Shown: piece after piece, positions 7,091 to 14,264 of the stretch
Numbering within the stretch: position 1 is the first letter of the stretch
Layout: each line of letters starts with the position of its first letter
Assembly (NCBI GenBank): GCA_964388615.1
Contig: CAYMBG010000063.1
Coordinates: 1-15,362 of the forward strand
DNA from: SLLW01 sp964388615
GTDB lineage: Bacteria > Bacteroidota > Rhodothermia > Balneolales > Natronogracilivirgulaceae
Direction: 5' to 3'
Length of the DNA: 15,362 nucleotides
Notes under the pieces: generated by a model
Database searches by the model: none
Seen by the model: the letters and a program-made list of their open reading frames with translations, nothing else
What the model was told of the DNA's origin: nothing
Program-made: the position numbers and the translations under genes

Positions 7091-8125
7091 TTGCAAAAAC
7101 AAGCCCTGAATATAGAGGAACGAACAGCACTTGTTCGCGAGGAGGCGAAACGGTTGGGATTTGACGCTGTTGGCTTTGCCCGCGCCCGAAAGCTTGAGGA
7201 GGAGGAGAGCCGGTTGGAACAGTGGCTCAAAGAGGGCCGGCATGGCACCATGCAATGGATGGAAAATCATTTTGAAAAGCGGCTGGATCCCCGTCGGCTG
7301 GTGCCGGGTGCCCGGACCGTGGTCTCCCTGATGATCAGCTATCATCAGCCGGAGTTGGTCCGTCGTCAGCTGGACAGCAACAATCCGAAGATATCAAAGT
7401 ATGCTCTTGGGGATGATTACCATAAGGTAGTAAAGGATAAGTTGTTTGACCTTTTTTCCTATACGCGTTCGGTTACCGGGGACGTGCAGGGACGCGTATT
7501 TGTTGATACGGCCCCGGTCATGGACAAGGCCTGGGCTGTTCAGTCAGGTATTGGTTGGCTGGGAAAGCATACCAATATTCTGGATCGTCAGTGGGGAAGT
7601 TGGTTTTTTCTTGGTGAAATGATACTGGATGCCGAGTTTATATATGATGCGCCGGTTGCTGACCATTGTGGAAGTTGTACCCGGTGCATAGATGCTTGTC
7701 CAACAAATGCCATCCATGAGCCCTACAAAGTTGATGGCAGTAAGTGCATCTCATATTTTACTATTGAGCTACGGAAAGAGATCCCCGAAAAATATCACCA
7801 ACAGATGGGAGAGTGGATATTTGGCTGCGATATTTGTCAGGATGTTTGTCCATGGAATAGAAAAGCCCGCACAGGTTCCGAGGAGCGTTTATTTGCCAGG
7901 CCTGACAGCATTGATCGAGGAATAGATTACTGGGAAGAGCTTGATTTGCAGGAATATCGTGACCTGTTTCGCAAAAGTACCGTCAAACGGGCGAAGTTTG
8001 ACGGTCTTAAGCGTAATATCCGGGTTGCCGGAGCAAACATAAAATCCCCACGCGACGAGTATGTTAATCGGGCGGCATACTCGCTCAAAAGACACTCCCG
8101 AAAGTCCGGGGATAAAAGTTCATGA
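7091..8125 (+). CDS. queG: Epoxyqueuosine reductase QueG
   Basis: QueG carries out the last step of queuosine formation in tRNA, reducing epoxyqueuosine to queuosine with a cobalamin cofactor and two [4Fe-4S] clusters. The 344-residue product has the family's VDTAPVMDKAWA (128-139), with D129 at the catalytic aspartate position. SGIGWLGKHTN (142-152) follows. The ferredoxin-like cysteines are CGSCTRCIDACP (C183, C186, C189, C193), C209, and GCDICQDVCPWN (C236, C239, C243). Length is normal for the short form without a C-terminal repeat domain. The start is TTG at 7091: the upstream gene's TGA (7049-7051) is in the same frame and no ATG or GTG lies between. Its last codons overlap the convergent phosphatase gene by six bases. 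Cytosolic. Confidence 0.94.
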   Translation: MQKQALNIEERTALVREEAKRLGFDAVGFARARKLEEEESRLEQWLKEGRHGTMQWMENHFEKRLDPRRLVPGARTVVSLMISYHQPELVRRQLDSNNPKISKYALGDDYHKVVKDKLFDLFSYTRSVTGDVQGRVFVDTAPVMDKAWAVQSGIGWLGKHTNILDRQWGSWFFLGEMILDAEFIYDAPVADHCGSCTRCIDACPTNAIHEPYKVDGSKCISYFTIELRKEIPEKYHQQMGEWIFGCDICQDVCPWNRKARTGSEERLFARPDSIDRGIDYWEELDLQEYRDLFRKSTVKRAKFDGLKRNIRVAGANIKSPRDEYVNRAAYSLKRHSRKSGDKSS

Positions 8126-9568
8126 GTCTTGATATTCCTGGACAGCAGCCATTTCTACCATCAGATGAAACAGATCGGTGTTTCTGGTAATCGGTTGCAG
8201 GCGCTCGCTTCCTGGTCCCATGGCGGCCAACTCAACGTAATCGGCTGTATGAGATCCGCTAACCCAGTTAAAAGCGAGATAATTGGCAAAAATCTGCCCC
8301 AGAACCTGTGAAGAGCCACTCATACCGCGATTCAGGTTTTGATAGTCACCTGCAAGTGATTGGCGTAAAATTTCAGCCTCTTCACGGCGGATTTCAATGC
8401 TTGCGTTCTCTGCAATCAGTTCACGGATGTCATTGACAGAGCTGTTTTCGTCAAGTTGAGAGAGCATCCAGTTGTTTGTGTGTTGAAAATCGGCAATTCG
8501 ATCAAACATAGGCTCACTATCATTGTATCCGGAACCTGTTCCACTTAAACCAGGGTTGGCATTTCCATGATCGGTGGTAATAATTAAAAGGGTGTCATCA
8601 CGATTTTCGGCAAATGCAACAGCTTCTGCGATTGCGTCGTCAAAAGCGATTTGGTCATAAATAAGGCCGGCAGCGTCATTGCCATGTGCAGCGTGATCGA
8701 CCCGGCCGCCTTCGACCTGCAGGATGAATCCATCACGGTTTTGGGACAGGCGCGAGATAGCTGTCGCGGTCATTTCCGCAAGAGTGGGAATCTCCCGGCG
8801 ATACGAATCGGTGTTCATATGGTCCAGACTATAAGGAAGGTGCCCGTCATAGAACACTCCAAGCAGTTTGTGATGTTCACCGGCTTGCAACATCTCCTGC
8901 TTATTCCGCGCTACATGATAACCTGCATTCGCGAATTCAGAATAAAGATCCCGGCCGTCATCGCGGTGCTCGGCTGCAATATGCCGGTTGCCACCTCCCA
9001 AAAGCAGATCGTAACCTCGTTCGACATGCTGGGCTGCGATGGCTTGCTCATCCCAACGTTCCATGACATTCACGCTGAATCCTGAGGGAGTGGCATGGGT
9101 GATGTTTGTGGTGGTAGCCAATCCGGTTGCTCTTCCGGCATCCTGAAATATTTCGAGAATGGGTTTCAGAGCTTCTCCCTGCTCGGTCATATTCACACGG
9201 CCGTTGACCACACGTTGGCCGGATCCCCAGGAGCTGGCAGCCGAAGCAGATCCCGTGACAACGGAGTTTGCAGATGCCATATCCATGAGGCCGCGGTTTG
9301 CTCTGTTTTCTTCGTACAGGGATATCCAGTTGGAGGCACGCCCGTAGTTTCTTCTGAGCATATGATCGGCGGCTGTCAGGGTTCCGATGCTCATGCCGTC
9401 GCTGACCATGAAAATGACATTTTTTACATCGCCGGTCGCGGATTTGCGGTCCTGCGAATTACTGACCTGAAGGAACCCGCCCCCCAGAAAAAGCCCCGAA
9501 AGGGCTCCAGTTTTAAGAAAGTCTCTGCGATTGAAAGAACCGATATTTTTCTTGTTGGAATGTGGCAT
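8120..9568 (-). CDS. Tat-exported alkaline phosphatase (PhoA superfamily)
   Basis: This 482-residue phosphomonoesterase has a twin-arginine signal, NRRDFLKTG (13-21), before a hydrophobic stretch (20-33), so it is probably exported folded by Tat. The metal site is intact: D57 (MVSDGMS), H158/T160 (THATP), E286, D291 and H295 (VEGGRVDHAAH), D333 and H334 (TTDHGN), and H440 (GSHTADY). The nucleophile is S107. His occupies the positions of E. coli D153 and K328 (H158, H292), as in animal enzymes. The residue before S107 is Gly106, where most relatives have Asp. No obvious signal-peptidase site follows the hydrophobic stretch, so it might stay anchored. The ATG at 9568 has no strong Shine-Dalgarno. 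No clear Pho box was found upstream. Confidence 0.93.
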   Translation of the reverse strand: MPHSNKKNIGSFNRRDFLKTGALSGLFLGGGFLQVSNSQDRKSATGDVKNVIFMVSDGMSIGTLTAADHMLRRNYGRASNWISLYEENRANRGLMDMASANSVVTGSASAASSWGSGQRVVNGRVNMTEQGEALKPILEIFQDAGRATGLATTTNITHATPSGFSVNVMERWDEQAIAAQHVERGYDLLLGGGNRHIAAEHRDDGRDLYSEFANAGYHVARNKQEMLQAGEHHKLLGVFYDGHLPYSLDHMNTDSYRREIPTLAEMTATAISRLSQNRDGFILQVEGGRVDHAAHGNDAAGLIYDQIAFDDAIAEAVAFAENRDDTLLIITTDHGNANPGLSGTGSGYNDSEPMFDRIADFQHTNNWMLSQLDENSSVNDIRELIAENASIEIRREEAEILRQSLAGDYQNLNRGMSGSSQVLGQIFANYLAFNWVSGSHTADYVELAAMGPGSERLQPITRNTDLFHLMVEMAAVQEYQDS

Positions 9569-9599
9569 AGTCTATATTATTTGCTGTTCAGGGCGTTCA

Positions 9600-9624
9600 T
9601 AACAGGCAGGATACTTTCCTGTTA
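9600..9624. promoter_or_regulatory. inverted repeat in the leader of the alkaline phosphatase gene
   Basis: TAACAGG (9600-9606) and CCTGTTA (9618-9624) form a perfect 7-bp stem with an 11-base loop, about 32 bases upstream of the phosphatase start. A second stem, CAGGA with TCCTG, overlaps it. A 7-codon ORF (MNALNSK, 9600 to 9577 on the minus strand) begins at its edge. It could be an operator or a leader hairpin. Nothing shows which. Confidence 0.3.
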
Positions 9625-9764
9625 AGAATGAATTTGCAGGATAAAAAAAACAATGTAAAGAAACAGTTAAAAAGTGGAATTATTGTTTATGAAGCATCTG
9701 TTATTTGTTTTTGAAGAAATAAAACCGGTCATCTGTGAGTTATACCCCGGATAGAAAAAATATT

Positions 9765-9770
9765 TATAAT
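9765..9770 (+). promoter_or_regulatory. candidate -10 box (TATAAT) for htpX
   Basis: TATAAT lies 23 bases before the htpX start in the AT-rich gap 9569-9793. No convincing -35 is seen at 16-18 bases. It would leave a leader of about 16 bases carrying the strong Shine-Dalgarno. Confidence 0.3.
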
Positions 9771-9781
9771 CTTATAAACAG

Positions 9782-9788
9782 AAGGAGG
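9782..9788 (+). promoter_or_regulatory. exceptionally strong ribosome binding site of htpX
   Basis: AAGGAGG (then T) is a full complement of the 16S rRNA 3' end and sits 5 bases before the htpX ATG. Most other genes in the window have weak or no Shine-Dalgarno, so this one stands out. It fixes the start at 9794 rather than the second Met at residue 6. Confidence 0.8.
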
Positions 9789-9793
9789 TTTCA

Positions 9794-10657
9794 ATGATTA
9801 AAAATTCAATGCGCACGGTTTTTCTGATGGTATTGGTGGGGCTGCTTTTTTTATTCGTAGGCAACCTGCTGGGCGGACAAACCGGTATGATCATCGCGCT
9901 TGTTTTTGCTTTGTCTATGAATGCATTCAGTTACTGGTATTCAGACAAACTTGTGCTCAAGATGTACAATGCCAAGGAGGTGAATCGTGAAAATGCACCG
10001 CAATTTTATGGTATGATGGAGGATTTATCCCGCAAAGCTGATTTGCCGATGCCCAAAGTGTATGTTATTCCACAACAACAGCCCAACGCCTTTGCTACCG
10101 GCCGCAATCCTCAGCATTCCGCGGTGGCGGCTACCCAGGGAATTCTGCAGAGTCTTAACGAGCAGGAATTGCGAGGGGTCATGGCTCATGAACTTGCTCA
10201 TATCAAGAACCGCGATATACTTACACAAACCATAGTTACAACGGTTGTGAGTGCCATCACCCTGATTGCGCAATTTGCGATTTTTTTACCTATCGGACGT
10301 GGAGGAGGTGATGGGCCCAATCCGATTGTTTTGCTGCTGACCCTAATACTGGCACCGCTTGCGGCCGGAATGCTGCAAGCAGCGTTGTCACGGACACGCG
10401 AGTTCGAGGCGGACCGGGTTGGAGCTGAAATTTGCGGTAGCGCGGAGAGCCTGGCAAATGCACTAAAAAAGATACAGGCATCCGTTGAGCGCAAACCCAT
10501 GCAGGCATCAGAAACGGCACAACGATCAACCGCGCATATGTTCCCTGTTAATCCGTTTTCTGCACGTGGTATGAGCAAGCTGTTCTCTACTCATCCGGAT
10601 ACCAAGCTTCGCATCCAGAAACTGATGGATATGGAGAAAACCGGAAGCTACTCATAA
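9794..10657 (+). CDS. htpX: Membrane-bound zinc metalloprotease HtpX (M48)
   Basis: HtpX is an inner-membrane endopeptidase that helps clear damaged membrane proteins. The 287-residue product has two N-terminal membrane helices (about 7-27 and 30-48). The zinc motif AHELAHIKNRD has H132, E133 and H136. Two further membrane helices follow (about 147-166 and 178-198). SRTREFEADRVGA (199-211) supplies the third zinc ligand, probably E203. VIPQQQPNAFATGRNP (91-106) and FSTHPDTKLRIQKL near the C-terminus are also typical of the family. Length is normal. It is divergent from the phosphatase gene. ssb follows after 237 bases, so it is probably a separate transcript. Confidence 0.95.
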   Translation: MIKNSMRTVFLMVLVGLLFLFVGNLLGGQTGMIIALVFALSMNAFSYWYSDKLVLKMYNAKEVNRENAPQFYGMMEDLSRKADLPMPKVYVIPQQQPNAFATGRNPQHSAVAATQGILQSLNEQELRGVMAHELAHIKNRDILTQTIVTTVVSAITLIAQFAIFLPIGRGGGDGPNPIVLLLTLILAPLAAGMLQAALSRTREFEADRVGAEICGSAESLANALKKIQASVERKPMQASETAQRSTAHMFPVNPFSARGMSKLFSTHPDTKLRIQKLMDMEKTGSYS

Positions 10658-10894
10658 TTCGTTTTGTATATGGAGCATGGAATTGGTACTATTCGATCGG
10701 AAAAAAGTAAGCAGTCACAAGGACCGTATTGTCACTTTTCCGGATGAAAGCCTTGACAAACAGGAAGTTGTAATGTCAGTTCAATTTATCATATTACAAA
10801 TAGGGGATAAATGATGGGCAGCAGGCTGTAAGGAAAGGGACTCAGGATAGTCTACTATCTACCAAATGCAATCAGAAATGAAAGACAGAAAACT
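10658..10894. other. 237-base gap before ssb with a small inverted repeat
   Basis: No gene is convincing here. A 45-codon ORF (10677-10814, +) exists, but its GGAG lies only one base before the ATG and its sequence resembles nothing I know. GATAG-tcta-CTATC (10846-10859) is a perfect short inverted repeat about 35 bases before the ssb start and could be an operator or leader hairpin. CGGAAAA (10698-10704) can pair with TTTTCCG (10736-10742), but no T-run follows. Confidence 0.3.
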
Positions 10895-11341
10895 ATGGGA
10901 TCACTAAATAAAGCTATGATTATAGGTCGGCTTGGAGCTGACCCTGATGTGAGATATACTCAAAACAATACCGCTGTTGCCAATATGAGTGTGGCTACCA
11001 GCGATCGCTATAAGGACAAGAATGGTGAGTGGCAGGAAACAACCGAATGGCATCGTATTGTAGCCTGGGGACGGTTGGCGGAAATTTGTCAGCAGTATTT
11101 GAAGAAAGGATCCCAGGTCTTTTTTGAAGGTCCGATCCAGACAAGGTCCTGGGAAAATAAGGAAGGTCAAAAGCAGTATACTACTGAGATAAAGGCACTT
11201 ACCATGCAGATGCTGGATAGCAAGGGTGAAGGAGGACAGGGTAGTGGGGCGCCGAATAAGGCCCAGGATCCTCAGAACCGTGATGAGTCCGCAAACATGA
11301 GTAATGAGGCATTGGATGTGGATGATGATTTACCGTTCTGA
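10895..11341 (+). CDS. ssb: Single-stranded DNA-binding protein
   Basis: SSB coats single-stranded DNA during replication, repair and recombination and recruits partner proteins through its C-terminal tip. The 148-residue product has a full OB-fold (about 5-108). It shows MIIGRLGADPDVRYT near the N-terminus, then TEWHRIVAWGRLAEICQQYL (50-69), KGSQVFFEGPIQTRSW (71-86) and TTEIKALTMQMLD. A Gly/Gln/Asn-rich flexible linker (113-140) leads to the acidic tip DDDLPF (143-148), the conserved partner-binding signature. The ATG has no clear Shine-Dalgarno. gldE follows, an order also common in Bacteroidota. Confidence 0.96.
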   Translation: MGSLNKAMIIGRLGADPDVRYTQNNTAVANMSVATSDRYKDKNGEWQETTEWHRIVAWGRLAEICQQYLKKGSQVFFEGPIQTRSWENKEGQKQYTTEIKALTMQMLDSKGEGGQGSGAPNKAQDPQNRDESANMSNEALDVDDDLPF

Positions 11342-11382
11342 TATTTTGTCCAAACGGATGGTTGTGATAAACTGAAATAAAG

Positions 11383-11425
11383 AGAAGATGAGGGTATGCA
11401 CGAACTTTGTATATCCTTATCTTCT
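11383..11425. terminator. long hairpin between ssb and gldE, probable terminator
   Basis: Arms 11383-11397 and 11411-11425 form about 15 base pairs with two G-T pairs around a 13-base loop. The core is AGAAGATGAGG against CCTTATCTTCT. A moderately T-rich tail (GTTTACAGTT) follows on the plus strand. It probably ends the ssb transcript and separates ssb from gldE. Confidence 0.6.
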
Positions 11426-11524
11426 GTTTACAGTTATTATGAGTTCTGACCGGCAAACATGGTTGCTTGTTGATTGTCCCTGTGGTCAGAGATTTCTTAA
11501 AATTAACCGACCTTAGAGAACCTA

Positions 11525-12931
11525 TTGGATATCGCGTCATCGTTTCAGGCTATAATGCTATCAGATCTGGTCCAAGTCACTGCCGGGGGTGGTACTTTCG
11601 AGACCCTGTTGGTTAACCCCATCGACTTTGTCATACTGGTTCTGATTATCATACTGGGGATTGTTTTTTCAGCTTTTTTCTCTGGATCTGAGGTTGCTTT
11701 TTTTTCACTTGATAAGAAGCTGGATAAGGAGACCGTAAAAGAAGCAAAGAATGACAAGGCACTGGCGCGAGTGCTCTACATGTTGGAACGTCCTCGCCAA
11801 TTGCTCGCAACGGTACTTATTGGAAATACCTTTGCCAATATTATTGCAGCTGTCGGGGCTGCTGTGGTAACGGGACGATTGGTTGCTCTGTTTGGCTTGC
11901 CTCAATTACTGGTGTTCACGGTAGAGGTGGTTGCACTTACCATTACTATTGTGATATTGGCGGAAATAACGCCCAAGTTACTTGCCCTGAACAGGCCTCT
12001 TGAAGTTTCCCGGAAGTTCAGCTTGCCACTCTATCTGTTTTTCGTAATGCTGGCTCCACTTTCCAGGATGATATCTCATGGAACCCGTTTTCTGGAGAAA
12101 AGCATCCCGCGCCCCGCAGAGTCCATATCATCCGATGACCTGAAGACAATAGCGGAGGTAGGGGAATTACATGGCTCTATACATGGTGACGAGCGCGAAA
12201 TAATTGAAAATGTCATCGAGTTTGGCAATACGTATGTAAGGGAGATCATGACGTCCAGGGTCAACCTGACTGCAATAAATACTGGTAATACTTTACAGGA
12301 GGTTCTGGATCTTATTCGGGAAAAGGGAGTTTCCAGATTTCCTCTTTATGAAAACGATCTGGATAATATCATCGGGATCATTCACTCAAAAGACTTGCTC
12401 CCCTATATCAACAGTGAACTGGGTGAAGCGACCATTAACTGGAAGACGCTTGCCCGAAAAGCACTTTTTATACCAACAACAAAAAAGCTGGATGACCTTC
12501 TGCGAGAGTTTCAGCAACAAAAGACACATATTGCTATTGTAGTGGATGAATATGGGGGGACCGAAGGGGTCATCACACTGGACGATGTTCTTGAGGAAAT
12601 TATCGGTGAAATTACGGATGAACAAACCGAACCGGTAGAGTTATTCACAAGGAACAAATCAGGAGACTATCTGTTCGATGCTAAAATCGATCTTGATGAT
12701 ATGGCCGATATCCTCTCTATGGATTTGACAACTGATGATGATGAATATGAGACTTTGGGTGGGCTGATCTACTATCTGTTGGAGCGAATTCCGGAAGAGG
12801 GAGAGACTGTCGAATTCAGGAGTTTAAAGTTGAAAGTATATGAGATGGATAATAACCGGTTGCTAAGGGTTGAAGTCAAGGTCAAGGAAGATTCCGGTAA
12901 TACCTCAACGCAAGAGAATACTTCTTTTTAA
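11525..12931 (+). CDS. gldE: GldE/CorC-type membrane protein (CNNM + CBS pair + CorC_HlyC domain)
   Basis: This 468-residue protein has the hemolysin C/CorC layout. An N-terminal CNNM membrane domain has helices near 33-55, 93-118, 118-146 and 155-173 and contains FFSGSEVAFFSLD (51-63). Two CBS domains follow: one begins near IMTSRV (231) and runs through GVSRFPLYENDLDNIIGII, and the other, around 293-350, includes HIAIVVDEYGGTEGVITLDD. A C-terminal CorC_HlyC domain (about 360-455) comes last. Related proteins act in Mg or Co transport. In Bacteroidota the version next to ssb is called GldE and is linked to gliding or lipoprotein export. The exact role here is unknown. The start may be TTG at 11525 (in-frame stop at 11504-11506) or ATG at 11555. 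Both have weak Shine-Dalgarno matches. purB follows after 28 bases. Confidence 0.88.
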   Translation: MDIASSFQAIMLSDLVQVTAGGGTFETLLVNPIDFVILVLIIILGIVFSAFFSGSEVAFFSLDKKLDKETVKEAKNDKALARVLYMLERPRQLLATVLIGNTFANIIAAVGAAVVTGRLVALFGLPQLLVFTVEVVALTITIVILAEITPKLLALNRPLEVSRKFSLPLYLFFVMLAPLSRMISHGTRFLEKSIPRPAESISSDDLKTIAEVGELHGSIHGDEREIIENVIEFGNTYVREIMTSRVNLTAINTGNTLQEVLDLIREKGVSRFPLYENDLDNIIGIIHSKDLLPYINSELGEATINWKTLARKALFIPTTKKLDDLLREFQQQKTHIAIVVDEYGGTEGVITLDDVLEEIIGEITDEQTEPVELFTRNKSGDYLFDAKIDLDDMADILSMDLTTDDDEYETLGGLIYYLLERIPEEGETVEFRSLKLKVYEMDNNRLLRVEVKVKEDSGNTSTQENTSF

Positions 12932-12959
12932 TAACGGTGTTTACTAGTAGTTATATATT

Positions 12960-14252
12960 ATGATAGAAAGATATTCACGGAAGCAAATGGCTTCCATATG
13001 GACAGAAGAAAATCAATTTCAGGCCTGGCTGGATGTTGAACTTGCAGCATGTAAAGCATGGAGTCGCCTGGGTATTATTCCGGAAGCGGATGTCAGGAAG
13101 TTGTATGAAAACTCCAGATTTGATGTGGAGAGGATTCATGAAATCGAAGAGCAAACACGCCATGATGTGGTTGCTTTCACAAGATCAGTATCCGAATCGC
13201 TCGGCGCGGAAAAAAAGTGGATTCATTATGGACTGACTTCCACTGATGTGGTTGATACGGCTTTGGGTGTTCGGTTGAAAAAAGCCAACAAGGTGATTTA
13301 TGAAGGTTTAAACCGATTTGTTTCGGTGCTTGCGGATAAGGCCAGGGAACATAAGTATACCGTTATGATGGGGCGCACCCATGGGGTACATGCCGAGCCA
13401 ACCACTTTCGGACTGAAATGTGCTCTCTGGTATGAAGAGATGAAACGCAATGTGAAGCGTTTCGAATTAGCGGCAGCCGATGTGGAGTTTGGGAAATTAT
13501 CCGGAGCTGTCGGAACATTTGCCAACATTCCGCCTGAGGTAGAGGAGTATACTTGTGAATATCTTGGACTGTCTCCTGCTCCGGTCTCCACTCAAACGCT
13601 TCAGCGTGATCGACATGCCCATTATATGTCGACAATTGCTCTGATTGGAGCTTCACTGGAAAAAATAGCAGTTGAAATTCGACATCTTCAGAAAACCGAG
13701 ACCCGTGAGGTGGAAGAGCGTTTTGGAAAAGGGCAGAAAGGTTCCTCAGCTATGCCTCATAAACGGAATCCGGTCAGCTCAGAAAATATATCCGGCTGTG
13801 CACGAGTTCTCAGAGGTTACATGGTGACAGCATTTGAGAATATTTCACTGTGGCATGAGCGGGATATCTCCCATTCATCAGCCGAACGTATTATAATCCC
13901 GGACGCCCTTATTTTACTGGACTATATGCTGCATCGCTTTTCCGGAGTGGTCGATAGACTGGTGGTCCATGCCGATAATATGAAAGCCAATATTGAAAAC
14001 ACCCATGGTTTGGTTTACTCGCAACGCTTGCTACTTATGCTTATAGAAAAGGGACTGTCACGTGAAGATGCCTATGATCTCGTTCAGCCTCTTGCCATGG
14101 AAGCCTGGGAACAGAGAAAATCATTTCGGGAGCTGGTGAGCAGCCATAATGAGATATGCGGGCACCTTGGTGAAAAAGATATTACAGAGGCTTTTAATAT
14201 TGATCACCATACCCGGAATGTGGATGCCATTTTCCGCAGGGCAGGACTTTAA
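12960..14252 (+). CDS. purB: Adenylosuccinate lyase
   Basis: PurB catalyses two fumarate-releasing steps of purine synthesis: SAICAR to AICAR, and adenylosuccinate to AMP. The 430-residue product shows TRHDVVAF (66-73), GLTSTDVVDT (91-100) and GRTHGVHAEPTTFG (138-151), with H141 as the likely general acid. The fumarase/aspartase-family signature GSSAMPHKRNP (261-271) lies in the flexible loop with the catalytic serine. WHERDISHSSAERI follows. Length is normal for the family's short form. The ATG at 12960 lacks a clear Shine-Dalgarno. It is only 28 bases after gldE, so cotranscription is likely, and it ends 12 bases from the convergent menE. Cytosolic, acting as a homotetramer in known members. 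Confidence 0.96.
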   Translation: MIERYSRKQMASIWTEENQFQAWLDVELAACKAWSRLGIIPEADVRKLYENSRFDVERIHEIEEQTRHDVVAFTRSVSESLGAEKKWIHYGLTSTDVVDTALGVRLKKANKVIYEGLNRFVSVLADKAREHKYTVMMGRTHGVHAEPTTFGLKCALWYEEMKRNVKRFELAAADVEFGKLSGAVGTFANIPPEVEEYTCEYLGLSPAPVSTQTLQRDRHAHYMSTIALIGASLEKIAVEIRHLQKTETREVEERFGKGQKGSSAMPHKRNPVSSENISGCARVLRGYMVTAFENISLWHERDISHSSAERIIIPDALILLDYMLHRFSGVVDRLVVHADNMKANIENTHGLVYSQRLLLMLIEKGLSREDAYDLVQPLAMEAWEQRKSFRELVSSHNEICGHLGEKDITEAFNIDHHTRNVDAIFRRAGL

Positions 14253-14264
14253 TATCCCATTAAT

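Noticed and set aside
9095..9625. 176-codon ORF on the plus strand, opposite the alkaline phosphatase gene, and a 144-codon one at 8651-9085
   Set aside because: Both lie antisense to a gene with intact catalytic motifs, and their translations show no recognisable domain and unlikely composition.
9569..9793. Pho box upstream of the alkaline phosphatase gene
   Set aside because: CTGTTA-like pieces occur, but no pair with the 11-base period of a Pho box could be found.
10753..10758. Perfect TTGACA as a -35 box for ssb
   Set aside because: The six bases at the 17-base spacing are TCAGTT, and no good -10 lies at 16-19 bases.
10677..10814. 45-codon ORF upstream of ssb
   Set aside because: GGAG is only one base from the ATG, there is no known similarity, and the second half resembles translated AT-rich spacer. 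It was kept only as a note in the gap entry.
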